Assembly (NCBI RefSeq): GCF_037392515.1
Contig: NC_090291.1
Coordinates: 17,387,501-17,451,500 of the forward strand
DNA from: Haliotis asinina
Taxonomy: Eukaryota; Mollusca; Gastropoda; Lepetellida; Haliotidae
Reading direction: 5' to 3'
DNA length: 64,000 nucleotides
The notes under the pieces are model-generated. The model did no database searches. It saw only the letters and a list, made by a program, of their open reading frames with translations, and was not told the DNA's origin. This document shows, in pieces, positions 31,573 to 40,253 of this stretch (the first letter of the stretch is position 1; the number at the start of each line of letters is the position of its first letter). The position numbers and the translations under genes were made by a program.

Positions 31573-32829
31573 ATGTACGGCAGAAAATTAGATCCTTTCA
31601 GAAGATTGAGAGAGCCATTAGGGGCCAGAGCCGTGCGCCAGTCGGTGACCATCACCAACAATCCCAGCAAGATAGACCAGAATCAAACTCTGCTGGTTAG
31701 ATTTCCAAACCTTGGTGAGAATGACCTCATTGTACCAGGCACTGTTTGACTGGCGTTCAATATCACGTTGACCTCCGACAACGACAAACGCGAGCTAGTG
31801 CGGAACGTGGGTCGAGCTATCATCAAGAAAACGACAGTCAAGATCAGCGGTAACGAGGTGCTGAGCATCGACGACAGCGACGTGTTTCACTGCTACAAGG
31901 ATCTCTGGAAAAGCGAGAGAGAACGAGTCAATGATGTGTACCAGGGTATCAGCAAATCAACCCGGGCGCGCATAGGGTATGTCTTCACGCCAGACCAGCA
32001 AGACAAGCTATCGGACGGTGAAAAGGCCATCGCTCGAGCATACGGGAATCGATTCTGCGTGCCGCTCGACTTCGAGTTGCTCACGGGACACGCGCCGTTT
32101 TACCAGGCCGCGCTGGGTGATAGGCTCGAATACGAGCTCACGTTTAACGACTATAGCAAAGTAGTGCGTACGCCGAACGGTGATGAGGCCAGTTATGCCA
32201 TAGACAACATCTCTCTGGAGTTCGACATGGTCACTAGCCCGGAGCTGGCCAGGCAGGTTCGAAGCCAGTACTCTGGGAAGATGGCTATCCTGTACGATCG
32301 CGTACTGAGGCATAGATCAGTCGTGCGAGATAAGAGCGACACTGTGTGGAATATCAACCTGAACGTGCCGGCGCGATCGATGAAAGGTATCCTGGTCGTC
32401 CCCGTGGAGGATTACGATCCATTCCGGAGGGACAGCGAGAAGTTTTTCAACCCCGAGATTGAAAAGGTGGAAGTGACCATCGAGGGCGTGCCCAACCAGC
32501 TGTTCAGTCATGGTATGAGACCACACCAGCAGTGGGATGAGATAAAAAAGCTACCAGTGGGGGACTACATAACAAAGGACCTGGACCTAGGCTCCGTGCA
32601 GATCGGTGAATACCTGACCACCAAGTACGCCCTATGGTTGGACATGCGATCCACGGATGATGATAAACTGCACGGTAGCGGGCGCCGTATAGATAACGGC
32701 AGCGAAGGGATAACCATCCAGATTACTAAGAAGGCTCAAACCGCTGGTAAGTTGAAATTATATCTGTACGTTATTATGGACGCGCAACTTAATATAGACA
32801 ATGGGAGATTCGTGCAAGCCATCTACTAG
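31573..32829 (+). pseudogene. Polinton major capsid protein, one in-frame TGA
   Basis: ATG at 31573, stop at 32827-32829, 418 codons plus stop. An in-frame TGA at codon 59 (31747-31749) splits off the N-terminal 58 residues; the other 359 codons are open. Conserved phrases (VPLDFELLTGHAPFYQAAL, LEYELTFNDYS, VEVTIEGVPNQLFSHGMRPH, QQWDEIKK) match, as I remember them, the double-jelly-roll hexon-like capsid proteins of Polintons and adintoviruses, which form the trimeric capsomers. The last 29 bp overlap the ATPase gene. The break may be a dead copy, a polymorphism, readthrough or a sequencing error; the sequence alone cannot say. Confidence 0.85.
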
Positions 32830-33454
32830 TGGGGGAGACCCCCACACCCCCCAGGGGTACCCACAACTACCCACTGACCCACACTGCGCCATAGTGTGCG
32901 GGCAGACTGGCTGTGGGAAGACCGTTTTCGTGTTGGATATGTTGGAGGGTTACTACAAGGATGTGTTCGATAACATCGTTATCATGTGCCCTACTCTGAG
33001 CATGAATAAAACGTACGCGCGACCTTGGGTGATGACGGACCCGGATGTACACAAAATCGACCCTGGAACACGCCTGCAGGACTGGTTGAAAGCTCTTCAC
33101 GAGAAATTTAAAGGGGAACCGACGCTGTTCATACTGGACGACCTCAGCGCTAATCGCGAGATAACAAAAAAGAGAGACATGCTATCGTACCTGGCCTTCT
33201 CCGGCCGGCATGCAAATCACAGCGTCTGGGTGCTAACGCAGAAGTTCAACTCGGTGTTGAAAGACCTCAGGGAGCAGACGCGATGGGTGGCCTTATTTCA
33301 CTGCAAGGATAGGGATTCGTTCGAGGAGTGTTTGAGAGAGAACGATGTGATGAGCAAATTAGAACGGGAACGGGTGAAGAAACAGCTCGCTGAAACTAAA
33401 CACGCTAAGCTCGTGCTCAAGACCGACCAACCAGTAGCATATATAGTATGCTAA
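32801..33454 (+). CDS. Polinton DNA-packaging ATPase (A32/FtsK-HerA type), 217 aa
   Basis: It powers translocation of genomic DNA into the capsid in related viruses. Walker A is GQTGCGKT (residues 34-41). Walker B is TLFILDDL, with the two Asp at 113-114, and an arginine/sensor-like region follows (SGRHANHSVWVLTQKFN, typical of the A32 family). ATG at 32801 lies inside the end of the capsid gene, giving a 29-bp overlap. The first ~25 residues are Gly/Pro-rich because the recurrent G/C palindrome (32829-32845) lies there. Size and motif order fit the family and nothing is missing. Confidence 0.93.
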   Translation: MGDSCKPSTSGGDPHTPQGYPQLPTDPHCAIVCGQTGCGKTVFVLDMLEGYYKDVFDNIVIMCPTLSMNKTYARPWVMTDPDVHKIDPGTRLQDWLKALHEKFKGEPTLFILDDLSANREITKKRDMLSYLAFSGRHANHSVWVLTQKFNSVLKDLREQTRWVALFHCKDRDSFEECLRENDVMSKLERERVKKQLAETKHAKLVLKTDQPVAYIVC

Positions 33455-33503
33455 AGCTAAGCAAAGCTAAGCAAAGCTAAGCAAAGCTAAGCAAAGCTAA
33501 GCA
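33450..33503. repeat. 10-bp tandem repeat GCTAAGCAAA, about 5 units
   Basis: It begins at the ATPase stop codon and fills most of the gap to the next ATG (33511), flanked by near-identical GCATATA motifs on either side (33438 and 33502). Probably slippage-prone spacer DNA; it may position the downstream promoter. Confidence 0.8.
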
Positions 33504-33510
33504 TATAGCT

Positions 33511-34206
33511 ATGATATTTGAAGTATTTGTCGTGTGCAACTTAACCTTCATTTCTCTGTGTTTTGCCTGCATCGGGTATTATATAGTTAAAACTAAATCT
33601 TACTTGTTATATTATAAGATGGAGTGTGAGGAATTGCTCGAACAATTGTCTGTGGAGGGTTCCCCCACTGGGGGTGTGGGGGATTCCCCCAAGCGAGAGA
33701 AACTGGTGGCGTTGGCTGTTGGCGGCAAAGCCAAACATTACTTTGGGGACTACACTCCGGATAAAATTCATAAAATGTCAGCCGAAGAAATCGATAAGCT
33801 GTACGCTAGATACGAGTCCCGGCTCGGAGCAGAAATGACAAAGACAATAGGATCGGCTATGACCCAGATATACACCGGTATTGTATCACACTTCCTTCCC
33901 ATTCCACCAGAGCGCCGACTTTACCTGTGGGAGGACCTAGATAAAGACCCTTTTATCGAACACGCCGTGAGCTCTATCAGCTGCGGGCTGTACCACAAAT
34001 ATGGTATGTTGTTGGCTCCAGTGACGGCGGCGATTATCACGGCAAAGCATTGTCAATTTGAGAGAAAGAATAATAATAATAGTATAGATGGATGCTGCAC
34101 AGGAAACCCCAGTGGACACAGTGATGGAGGAGACCCCACCCGAGGTGACGGTGGAGACCCCTTCAGTGGGGGTGCCCCCAACAGTAACCAGACAGAAGAA
34201 TCCTAA
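33511..34206 (+). CDS. Polinton conserved protein, 231 aa (or 195 aa from 33619)
   Basis: Two ATGs are possible. From 33511 the protein has an N-terminal membrane helix (FVVCNLTFISLCFACIGYYIV). From 33619 (MECEELLEQ), preceded by TTATATTATAAG like other starts in this element, it is soluble. The core (about residues 75-190) contains KLYARYESRLGAEMTKTIG, SHFLPIPPERRLYLWEDLD and SCGLYHKYGMLLAPV, a combination that I have seen beside Polinton ATPases in other animals; function unknown. The C-terminus becomes Gly/Asn/Ser-rich where it overlaps the next gene (from 34088) by 119 bp in another frame, including one copy of the recurrent G/C palindrome. The overlapping tail may be expendable. Confidence 0.75.
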   Translation: MIFEVFVVCNLTFISLCFACIGYYIVKTKSYLLYYKMECEELLEQLSVEGSPTGGVGDSPKREKLVALAVGGKAKHYFGDYTPDKIHKMSAEEIDKLYARYESRLGAEMTKTIGSAMTQIYTGIVSHFLPIPPERRLYLWEDLDKDPFIEHAVSSISCGLYHKYGMLLAPVTAAIITAKHCQFERKNNNNSIDGCCTGNPSGHSDGGDPTRGDGGDPFSGGAPNSNQTEES

Positions 34207-34420
34207 GAGAGTAGCTGCCGGTAAAAAACGGTGGTGTAACCAACATAAAGTGACCAACCCCCGACTGTTGTTGGCTGTAGGTGTAACTGCTGCCGTGGTT
34301 ATAACATGGTTGTACGTGGGGGTACCCTCCCACAGTGAGCCACCACCCAACAGTGAGGTAACCCCCAACAGTGGGGGTGTGGGGGTATCCCCCACTATTG
34401 ACCCGCATATCATGTTATAA
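34088..34420 (+). CDS. Polinton small membrane protein, 110 aa
   Basis: ATG at 34088. Thr/Pro/Val/Glu-rich N-terminus (about 1-33), a basic patch (RQKNPKRVAAGKKRW), one transmembrane helix (LLLAVGVTAAVVITWLYVG, about 61-79), then a Ser/Pro/Asn tail. The two low-complexity arms are built from repeats of the recurrent motif (GTGGGGGTGCCCCC at 34166, and copies at 34316 and 34379). The basic patch before the helix suggests a type II or III single-pass topology. Function unknown. Confidence 0.65.
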   Translation: MDAAQETPVDTVMEETPPEVTVETPSVGVPPTVTRQKNPKRVAAGKKRWCNQHKVTNPRLLLAVGVTAAVVITWLYVGVPSHSEPPPNSEVTPNSGGVGVSPTIDPHIML

Positions 34421-34445
34421 TTTAAAATATTTTTATATATACATA

Positions 34446-34673
34446 ATGTCTGAGGGGAAAACGTTCGTCAACGACGCATACCACGCCACAGTGGTCGCCA
34501 GTCTAGCCGTAGGGTACGCTCGGTTGACTAAAATGGTGCTTAAACAACCAACTATCAAGCTAGATTTCAACCTGCAGGATATGGGTATGCTCATAATGAA
34601 CCTTGGTATGGCGATGGCCACAAAAGACATCCTAGTAAAACAAGGAATAATACCTGATAATATAATGAAATAA
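34446..34673 (+). CDS. Polinton small conserved protein, 75 aa
   Basis: ATG at 34446, chosen because TTTTATATATACATA lies just upstream and the frame before it overlaps the previous gene. Two hydrophobic helices (YHATVVASLAVGYARL and MGMLIMNLGMAMATKDIL) flank a KLDFNLQD segment; the protein ends in VKQGIIPDNIMK. I recall closely similar small proteins in cnidarian and molluscan Polintons, without a known function. Nine bp separate its stop from the next ATG. Confidence 0.7.
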   Translation: MSEGKTFVNDAYHATVVASLAVGYARLTKMVLKQPTIKLDFNLQDMGMLIMNLGMAMATKDILVKQGIIPDNIMK

Positions 34674-34681
34674 ATATAGGG

Positions 34682-35107
34682 ATGGCCACGATAGCTATGA
34701 TGGTCGGTGGGGCGTTAGTGAATGCCCTGGCATTTTCCGGGAGTAATTTCCTCTTCTCGAAACTACGAGATGATCACGCGGCTGAAATACAGGAAGAAAG
34801 GAAGCGGCACGATCTCGCTACTGAGAAATTACAAAGAGCACAGGCTGAGTACGCTAAAAAACGCCTCCAGAGGATCGATTTTATTAACGAACAACTCAAG
34901 CGTGAAAACCATGCCATTAAAACATTCTACGATGCCGATGAAGCAATGAAAGAATACTATCTACTAACTGGTAAACAATTGGAACCGCTCAATAAACCCA
35001 CACTCGCTCAGTACTACACACCATCCAAGGGACAAATGAATCGTGAACTGGGCTTCATAGTGTTGGGTATAGCAGCTACTGCGTTGGTTGCGAAGCAATT
35101 AAATTAA
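34682..35107 (+). CDS. Polinton small conserved protein, 141 aa
   Basis: ATG at 34682. An N-terminal hydrophobic segment (ATIAMMVGGALVNALAFSG) leads into NFLFSKL, then a long charged coiled coil (about residues 32-75), a Tyr-rich part, and a C-terminal membrane helix (LGFIVLGIAATALVAKQL). So it has membrane contact at both ends with a helical rod between. A similar protein is usual in this gene neighbourhood in other Polintons as far as I remember; function unknown. Confidence 0.7.
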   Translation: MATIAMMVGGALVNALAFSGSNFLFSKLRDDHAAEIQEERKRHDLATEKLQRAQAEYAKKRLQRIDFINEQLKRENHAIKTFYDADEAMKEYYLLTGKQLEPLNKPTLAQYYTPSKGQMNRELGFIVLGIAATALVAKQLN

Positions 35108-35126
35108 AATACCTATATAAGTAAAC

Positions 35127-35387
35127 ATGAGACCCGCTCCATACCGATGCGAATACATACTTATGGGGAAGACCGAGGCCTGTGGTAGGAAATGCAGGAA
35201 TCAGGGGTTCTGTTGTTTCCATATGGGAAGTCCTAACTACATGTGTTCTGTGTGTGGTATCGGGGTTAAAGGACACTACTGTCTATGTAAAGCTCACGGA
35301 GCGAACGTAGTCAGACATCAACTCATCTACGAGAATAAAAAAGGCTACATAAAAGAACGTAGGCGACTGCTCAAGATAGCCACTTAA
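35127..35387 (+). CDS. Polinton Cys-rich probable zinc protein, 86 aa
   Basis: ATG at 35127, after CTATATAAG. Ten Cys and several His occur in pairs (CEYI..CGRKC, CCFH, CSVCGIGVKGHYCLCKAHG), consistent with two or three zinc sites, followed by a basic C-terminus (KKGYIKERRRLLKIA). Likely a small nucleic-acid- or protein-binding zinc protein; this is inferred from the Cys pattern. It lies directly before the polymerase and may be regulatory. Confidence 0.65.
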   Translation: MRPAPYRCEYILMGKTEACGRKCRNQGFCCFHMGSPNYMCSVCGIGVKGHYCLCKAHGANVVRHQLIYENKKGYIKERRRLLKIAT

Positions 35388-35445
35388 GGGTTACCTCCCT
35401 TTACTGTGAAGCAATTAGACATTGGCTCTCTTAGGTGTAAACACA

Positions 35446-38400
35446 ATGTCTACTGTACGCGAGCTCAAGCGGGTCGCAAAACAGAGAGGTGTGATCGGGT
35501 ATTCTCGAATGCGGAAGTCAGCATTGTTGAGATTACTAGGTTTAGAAGCCCCTCCTACGGTAAAACAATTAAAAGCTCAAGCAAAACAGCTTGGATACAC
35601 GGGTTATTCAAACCTGGGGAGAGCCGGGTTAACAGCATTGTTATCACATGCCCCCGTAGCACGTCCCACTGTAAAACAACTGAAAGCCGAGGCACAGGAT
35701 TTGGGTTTAGGCGGGTATTCCCGTATGAGAAAACCACAGCTTGTAGAATTATTACGACAGAATAGAGCTATTGACCTACAGTTCGTGCGCACTGAGCGCG
35801 CTGTAGGTAACTATTTGAGAGGTTGGCGCATGCACGTTGATAGAAACATAAACATTACAGATATCAAGCCTCTGATAGCTGATAAGGTCAACCAGGAACT
35901 AAATAACCTAGGAAGTATCAAGTTTCAGATCACAGTGAAAATGTCGCTCGATAAGCAGGTTGGGAGTACCACTGAGTATGTTCAGCCTTACTTCCGAGGT
36001 CAACAAGAGGTCGCCACACATACAGAGACCATTGACGCATCAATCGATACCAGTTTTCAGCAGATACGAGAATACCTAGAACGCTACACACACTTGGGGT
36101 CCGGGTGGGCTGTAGATAAAATCGATAATGTCTATCTAGACATAGCTAACTACGTGCCGTTCAGAGGCGGGTCATACCTAGCCTTGCCTCCCTACTATAG
36201 GAACAAACATGCTATAGTAAACGTTAAGAATAGAGGAAACGATTGCCTGAGGTTAGCTATCAGGTCAGCCTTATTTCCAGCTGGCACTCATTCAGATAGG
36301 CTTTCTAGCTATCCGCAAGACGATGGGCTCAACTGGGATGGTATAGATGAACCCACCCCCATATCCCAGATCACTAAAGTAGAAAAACAGAATAATCTGG
36401 CTATAAATGTCTTTGGGCACGAAGGTAACACAACAATAGTACACAGGGTCAGCCCGGTGAAGGTCAGCCCGGGGGTACCCCCCCCTCGCGTTATCAATAT
36501 ATTCATGATCCAACTAGGTGAAAAGTATCACTACACGTGGATAAAACATCTCAGCCGGTTGTTGCACGACCAGTCGAAACACGATGGGGAAAAACACTTT
36601 TGTGTACGATGCCTACATGGCTTCACCCGAGCTGATTTATTAGAATCCCACCGGGATGATTGTCAAGGTGTGGGGCAGACGGCCATACGAGTCGACATGC
36701 CTAAGGAAGGTGACAATATCCTAAAATTCAGTAACCACAAGAATCAAATGTCTGTGCCTTATATTATATACGCCGACTTCGAAGCCTTAGTTGTGGGGGA
36801 TACCCCCAGTGGTGCCGCCGGCGAGGCTCCCTTCACCCACAAAACACAAGAGCATAAAGCCTGTTCGTTTGGATACATTGTCGTCCGTTGTGACGGGGAA
36901 ACGAAAGCTCCGGTAGTATATAGGGGCCCTGACGCGGCTGAAAGGTTTCTAAAGTGTTTGCAGGAGGAAGAAAAAATTATTAGGAATGCATTGTATAAAA
37001 TCGCTCCCATGCGTCTGACCCGAGTCGACAGGCTAGCCCACGCTAGTAGCACTAACTGTCACGTGTGTGAATCACCACTTAACGGTGATTCGGTGAGAGA
37101 TCACTGTCACATAACTGGTAAGTATAGAGGCGCCGCTCACAACGCGTGCAACCTCAAGCTTAAAATCAACCCTAAGACAATAAACATCCCCGTTGTCTTT
37201 CACAACTTGAGAGGGTACGACTCACACTTGATCATGCAGGCCATCGCGAAAATCGATGGTAATATAACGTGCATCCCCAACAACATGGAGAGATACATCT
37301 CCTTCAGCTTAAACGGACTTAGGTTCATTGACTCGTTTCAGTTCCTCCTGTCGTCACTCGACAGTCTGGTCAAGGCCAACAATACCTTCCCTATCACCGA
37401 TCGATACACAGACGCCGAGACTAGACCCCTGCTTATGAGGAAGGGTGTGTACCCCTATGAGTACATGGATAGTTGGGTCAAGTTCACCGAGACCAGACTA
37501 CCCCCTATTGACTGCTTTTATAGCAAGCTGAATGAGGCGTCCGTCTCACGAGATGATTACTCGCACGCGACTAACGTATGGAATAAACTGGGTTGTAAGA
37601 ACCTGGGTGATTATCACGACCTGTACTTGAGGACAGATGTACTGCTGTTAGCCGACGTGTTTGAAACGTTTAGGCGGACATGTTTCAAGCAGTATAAACT
37701 CGACCCCGCATGGTATTACACCAGCCCAGGTCTGTCGTGGGACGCCTTGCTTAAAAAGACCGGAGTTAATTTGGAATTGCTCACAGATTACGACATGCAC
37801 CTATTCATTGAGAAAGGTTTGCGAGGTGGGATTTCCATGGCATCCAAACGATACGCGAAAGCAAATAATCAATACGTGAAAGGTTACGATCCTAACAAAC
37901 CAACCAATCACATTCTCTACCTCGACGCAAACAACCTGTACGGCTGGGCCATGAGTCAGTATCTACCTACAGGGGGATTCGAATGGGTACCCCACGTTGA
38001 TGTTATGGGGGTTGCACCAGATTCGAACAAAGGGTATATCCTCGAGGTTGACTTAGAGTATCCCAAGGAATTACACACATCGCACAACAGCTACCCCCTG
38101 GCCCCCGAACGTATGAGGGTTAACCCAGACTGGATGTCTGAGTACCAACATAACTTGTCAGGTGGGCGTGTGACAGACGTTGAAAAACTCGTGCCTAACT
38201 TAATGAATAAGACCAAGTACATCGTTCACTATCGCAACCTACAGCTGTACCTGTCGTTGGGTATGAGGCTGACCAAAATACATAGGGTGCTCATGTTCGA
38301 CCAGAGCCCATGGATGGAGCCCTACATCAGAATGAACACAGACCTACGAAAAAAAGCCACCAGTGATTTTGAGAAAAATCTCTACAAGCTCATGAACAAC

Positions 38401-39162
38401 TCGGTGTTTGGTAAGACTATGGAGAACCTGAGGAAACGCGTGACCGTGAAGCTGGTTCGATTGAGTGAGGAAGACAAGCTCAGGAGATTGATAGCCAGTC
38501 CGGCATTCAACCGTAGTAAGATATTCACAGACAACCTGGTTGCCCTACACATGAAGAAAAGCCACATAAAATTCAACCGGCCTGTTTACGTGGGGATGAG
38601 CATCCTCGATTTATCCAAACACCTGATGTACGACTTTTACTACAACGAGCTCAAGAAACAGTACGGCGACAGGTGTGAAGTGCTGTACACTGACACGGAT
38701 TCCCTGCTGATGGAGATTCGAACCGAGGACGTGTACGAGGACATGAAAAAACACCTCGATTTATACGACACCAGCGACTACCCTAAGACCCATGCCCTAC
38801 ACAGTACGGTAAATAAAAAGGTCCTAGGTAAAATGAAGGACGAGTGTGCTGGCACGCCCATAGCCGAGTACATAGGTTTGAGACCTAAGATGTACTCCAT
38901 ACTGAAAGCCGACAATAGTGAGATCCGGAAGGCTAAGGGGGTTAAGAAGTATGTGGTGAAACAACACATCAAACACGCCAGATTCAAGGAAGCCCTGTTC
39001 AAGACCCGTACCTTTAGGCATAAAATGAACACACTTAGAAGTGATGGACATAAGATATACGGACTGACTATAAACAAGACGTCCCTGTCGCCTATGGACA
39101 CGAAACGTTGGATAGCTATTGATGGGATAAACACATACGCGTATGGACATGAAAAAATTTGA
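35446..39162 (+). CDS. Polinton family B DNA polymerase (protein-primed type), 1238 aa
   Basis: It replicates the element. I start at ATG 35446 (MSTVRELKRV). Residues 1-105 hold three copies of a ~38-residue SAP/Rho-N-like repeat (TVKQLKAQAKQLGYTGYS and relatives), a probable DNA-binding region. A C2H2-like zinc site is near 383-406 (CVRC..H..C). Exonuclease motifs: ExoI YADFEAL (about 441-447), ExoII HNLRGYDSHL (about 585), ExoIII YLRTDVLLLAD (about 726). Between ExoI and ExoII is a Cys/His cluster (CHVC..HCH..C, about 537-568), similar to HNH/endonuclease VII folds. Polymerase motif A is DANNLYG (about 826), motif B LMNNSVFGKT (about 982), motif C YTDTDSL (about 1081). All catalytic residues are kept. 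It overlaps the integrase by 20 bp. Confidence 0.96.
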   Translation: MSTVRELKRVAKQRGVIGYSRMRKSALLRLLGLEAPPTVKQLKAQAKQLGYTGYSNLGRAGLTALLSHAPVARPTVKQLKAEAQDLGLGGYSRMRKPQLVELLRQNRAIDLQFVRTERAVGNYLRGWRMHVDRNINITDIKPLIADKVNQELNNLGSIKFQITVKMSLDKQVGSTTEYVQPYFRGQQEVATHTETIDASIDTSFQQIREYLERYTHLGSGWAVDKIDNVYLDIANYVPFRGGSYLALPPYYRNKHAIVNVKNRGNDCLRLAIRSALFPAGTHSDRLSSYPQDDGLNWDGIDEPTPISQITKVEKQNNLAINVFGHEGNTTIVHRVSPVKVSPGVPPPRVINIFMIQLGEKYHYTWIKHLSRLLHDQSKHDGEKHFCVRCLHGFTRADLLESHRDDCQGVGQTAIRVDMPKEGDNILKFSNHKNQMSVPYIIYADFEALVVGDTPSGAAGEAPFTHKTQEHKACSFGYIVVRCDGETKAPVVYRGPDAAERFLKCLQEEEKIIRNALYKIAPMRLTRVDRLAHASSTNCHVCESPLNGDSVRDHCHITGKYRGAAHNACNLKLKINPKTINIPVVFHNLRGYDSHLIMQAIAKIDGNITCIPNNMERYISFSLNGLRFIDSFQFLLSSLDSLVKANNTFPITDRYTDAETRPLLMRKGVYPYEYMDSWVKFTETRLPPIDCFYSKLNEASVSRDDYSHATNVWNKLGCKNLGDYHDLYLRTDVLLLADVFETFRRTCFKQYKLDPAWYYTSPGLSWDALLKKTGVNLELLTDYDMHLFIEKGLRGGISMASKRYAKANNQYVKGYDPNKPTNHILYLDANNLYGWAMSQYLPTGGFEWVPHVDVMGVAPDSNKGYILEVDLEYPKELHTSHNSYPLAPERMRVNPDWMSEYQHNLSGGRVTDVEKLVPNLMNKTKYIVHYRNLQLYLSLGMRLTKIHRVLMFDQSPWMEPYIRMNTDLRKKATSDFEKNLYKLMNNSVFGKTMENLRKRVTVKLVRLSEEDKLRRLIASPAFNRSKIFTDNLVALHMKKSHIKFNRPVYVGMSILDLSKHLMYDFYYNELKKQYGDRCEVLYTDTDSLLMEIRTEDVYEDMKKHLDLYDTSDYPKTHALHSTVNKKVLGKMKDECAGTPIAEYIGLRPKMYSILKADNSEIRKAKGVKKYVVKQHIKHARFKEALFKTRTFRHKMNTLRSDGHKIYGLTINKTSLSPMDTKRWIAIDGINTYAYGHEKI

Positions 39163-40111
39163 GGCTATTTACTACAGCCCGCGTGGGTACTGGAAAGGAG
39201 CTAGCGCAGTAGATAAGCTAGCTAAAATAGCGCGAGTACCCCCGGAGGAAGCCAAAGCGTGGCTTGAAAAACAAGCCCTGTGGCAGATCTATTTGCCGGC
39301 ACCACGCTACGTACCTAGAAGGAGGTTCGGTATTAACATACCTAATAGCGTTCACCAGGCAGACATACTGTTCCTACCCCACGACAAGAGGTACAAGTAT
39401 GCCTTAACCGTAGTGGACGTAGCCAGTCGTTACAAGGAAGCCGAACCCTTGACCACGAAAGATTCGGCCCAGGTAGCCAGAGGATTCGAACGCATATACA
39501 AACGCAGCCCGCTGACGTGGCCAACAGAGCTGCAAGTTGACCCCGGACGGGAGTTCATGGGTGCCGTGTCACAACTGCTAGCCAAACACGATACAAAGGT
39601 CAGGCGTGGTACGGCCGGAGCCCATCGCAGCCAAGCCATAGTTGAGAGATTTAATAGGACTTTGGCTGAGCGCTTGTTCGGCCATCAGTATGCTAGGGAG
39701 ATGGCCACCCCTGGAAAACGATCGACTGAATGGGTCACGAGGTTACCCAAGGTGGTGTCGGCAATCAACCATGAAGTCACCCGTCTCACCGGTAAGAAAC
39801 CGGCAGACGCTATCAAACTAAAATCAATAGTTGCAGAGTCGGCCGCTCCATTGCATGGGAAGGAGAAACAGATACCAGATAGGGCCCTAGTGAGGTATCT
39901 ATACCAGCCGGGGGAACACGAGGGTGATAACCGTAAGCGAGCCACCGATCCTATATGGTCAGTCAAAACTTACAACATAGATAAAGTGGATATGAAAGCC
40001 GACGAACCTAACTTATACTACTTGAGGGATGGGCCGGGTAGGGGTTTTGTAAGAGAAGAATTATTGATCGTACCGTACGGCACAGTGTTACCTCCTACCA
40101 ACACAAAGTAG
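39143..40111 (+). CDS. Polinton retroviral-type integrase, 322 aa
   Basis: It joins element ends to the host genome. ATG at 39143 overlaps the polymerase end. DDE core: Asp74 (HQADILFL), Asp133 (QVDPGREF) and Glu168 (AIVERFNRTL), with 34 residues between the last two, as in retroviral-type integrases. No HHCC zinc finger is evident at the N-terminus. The C-terminal ~90 residues, with RATDPIWSV and YYLRD, probably form a small beta domain of the chromo/SH3 kind. The last ~70 codons lie inside the right terminal repeat, so the same sequence exists as a fragment at the left end (26041-26259). The gene is intact. Confidence 0.95.
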   Translation: MDMKKFEAIYYSPRGYWKGASAVDKLAKIARVPPEEAKAWLEKQALWQIYLPAPRYVPRRRFGINIPNSVHQADILFLPHDKRYKYALTVVDVASRYKEAEPLTTKDSAQVARGFERIYKRSPLTWPTELQVDPGREFMGAVSQLLAKHDTKVRRGTAGAHRSQAIVERFNRTLAERLFGHQYAREMATPGKRSTEWVTRLPKVVSAINHEVTRLTGKKPADAIKLKSIVAESAAPLHGKEKQIPDRALVRYLYQPGEHEGDNRKRATDPIWSVKTYNIDKVDMKADEPNLYYLRDGPGRGFVREELLIVPYGTVLPPTNTK

Positions 40112-40253
40112 GCATAGTAATTACCGCCAACTTTTTTGTAGTAGGGGTAATAGTAGCAAGAGCTAAGGGCCCAACCAAAGCCTTATTTACTAAATAAGGC
40201 TTTGTAGAGACATTTCTTGAAAGTGGTCCAGAACTGTCATTCCCTATACTACT
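39895..40253. repeat. right terminal inverted repeat of the Polinton (359 bp)
   Basis: Inverted match to 25929-26259; it includes the integrase 3' end. Relative to the left repeat it has an extra ~27 bp just after the integrase stop (TAATTACCGCCAACTTTTTT area) and scattered substitutions. It ends ..CCCTATACTACT at the GGGGGC flank. Confidence 0.9.

Larger units (their letters stand above)
25929..40253. mobile_element. Polinton/Maverick (adintovirus-like) element, 14.3 kb
   Basis: Both ends begin AGTAGTATA (the right end read in reverse), fitting the AG start known for Polintons. The flanks are GGGGGG (25923-25928) and GGGGGC (40254-40259), a 5-of-6 match to a target duplication; the family normally makes 6 bp. 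It encodes a family B polymerase, a retroviral-type integrase, an A32-like ATPase, a double-jelly-roll-type capsid protein and a penton-like protein. These are the defining set of this group of virus-like transposons, thought able to form particles. Of 15 ORFs only the capsid gene shows a break, so the insertion is probably young. I recognise no adenain-type protease. The right flank is a tRNA SINE, starting within a base or two of the insertion site. Confidence 0.95.

Noticed and set aside
33625..34210. Several extra frames of 60-80 codons inside the Polinton genes
   Set aside because: They lie in other frames of well-supported genes and show no own start signals or conserved features.
34371..34445. 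Longer start for the 75-aa Polinton protein
   Set aside because: The extra 25 residues overlap the previous gene and the G/C palindrome; the ATG at 34446 is preceded by a TATATA stretch, like its neighbours.
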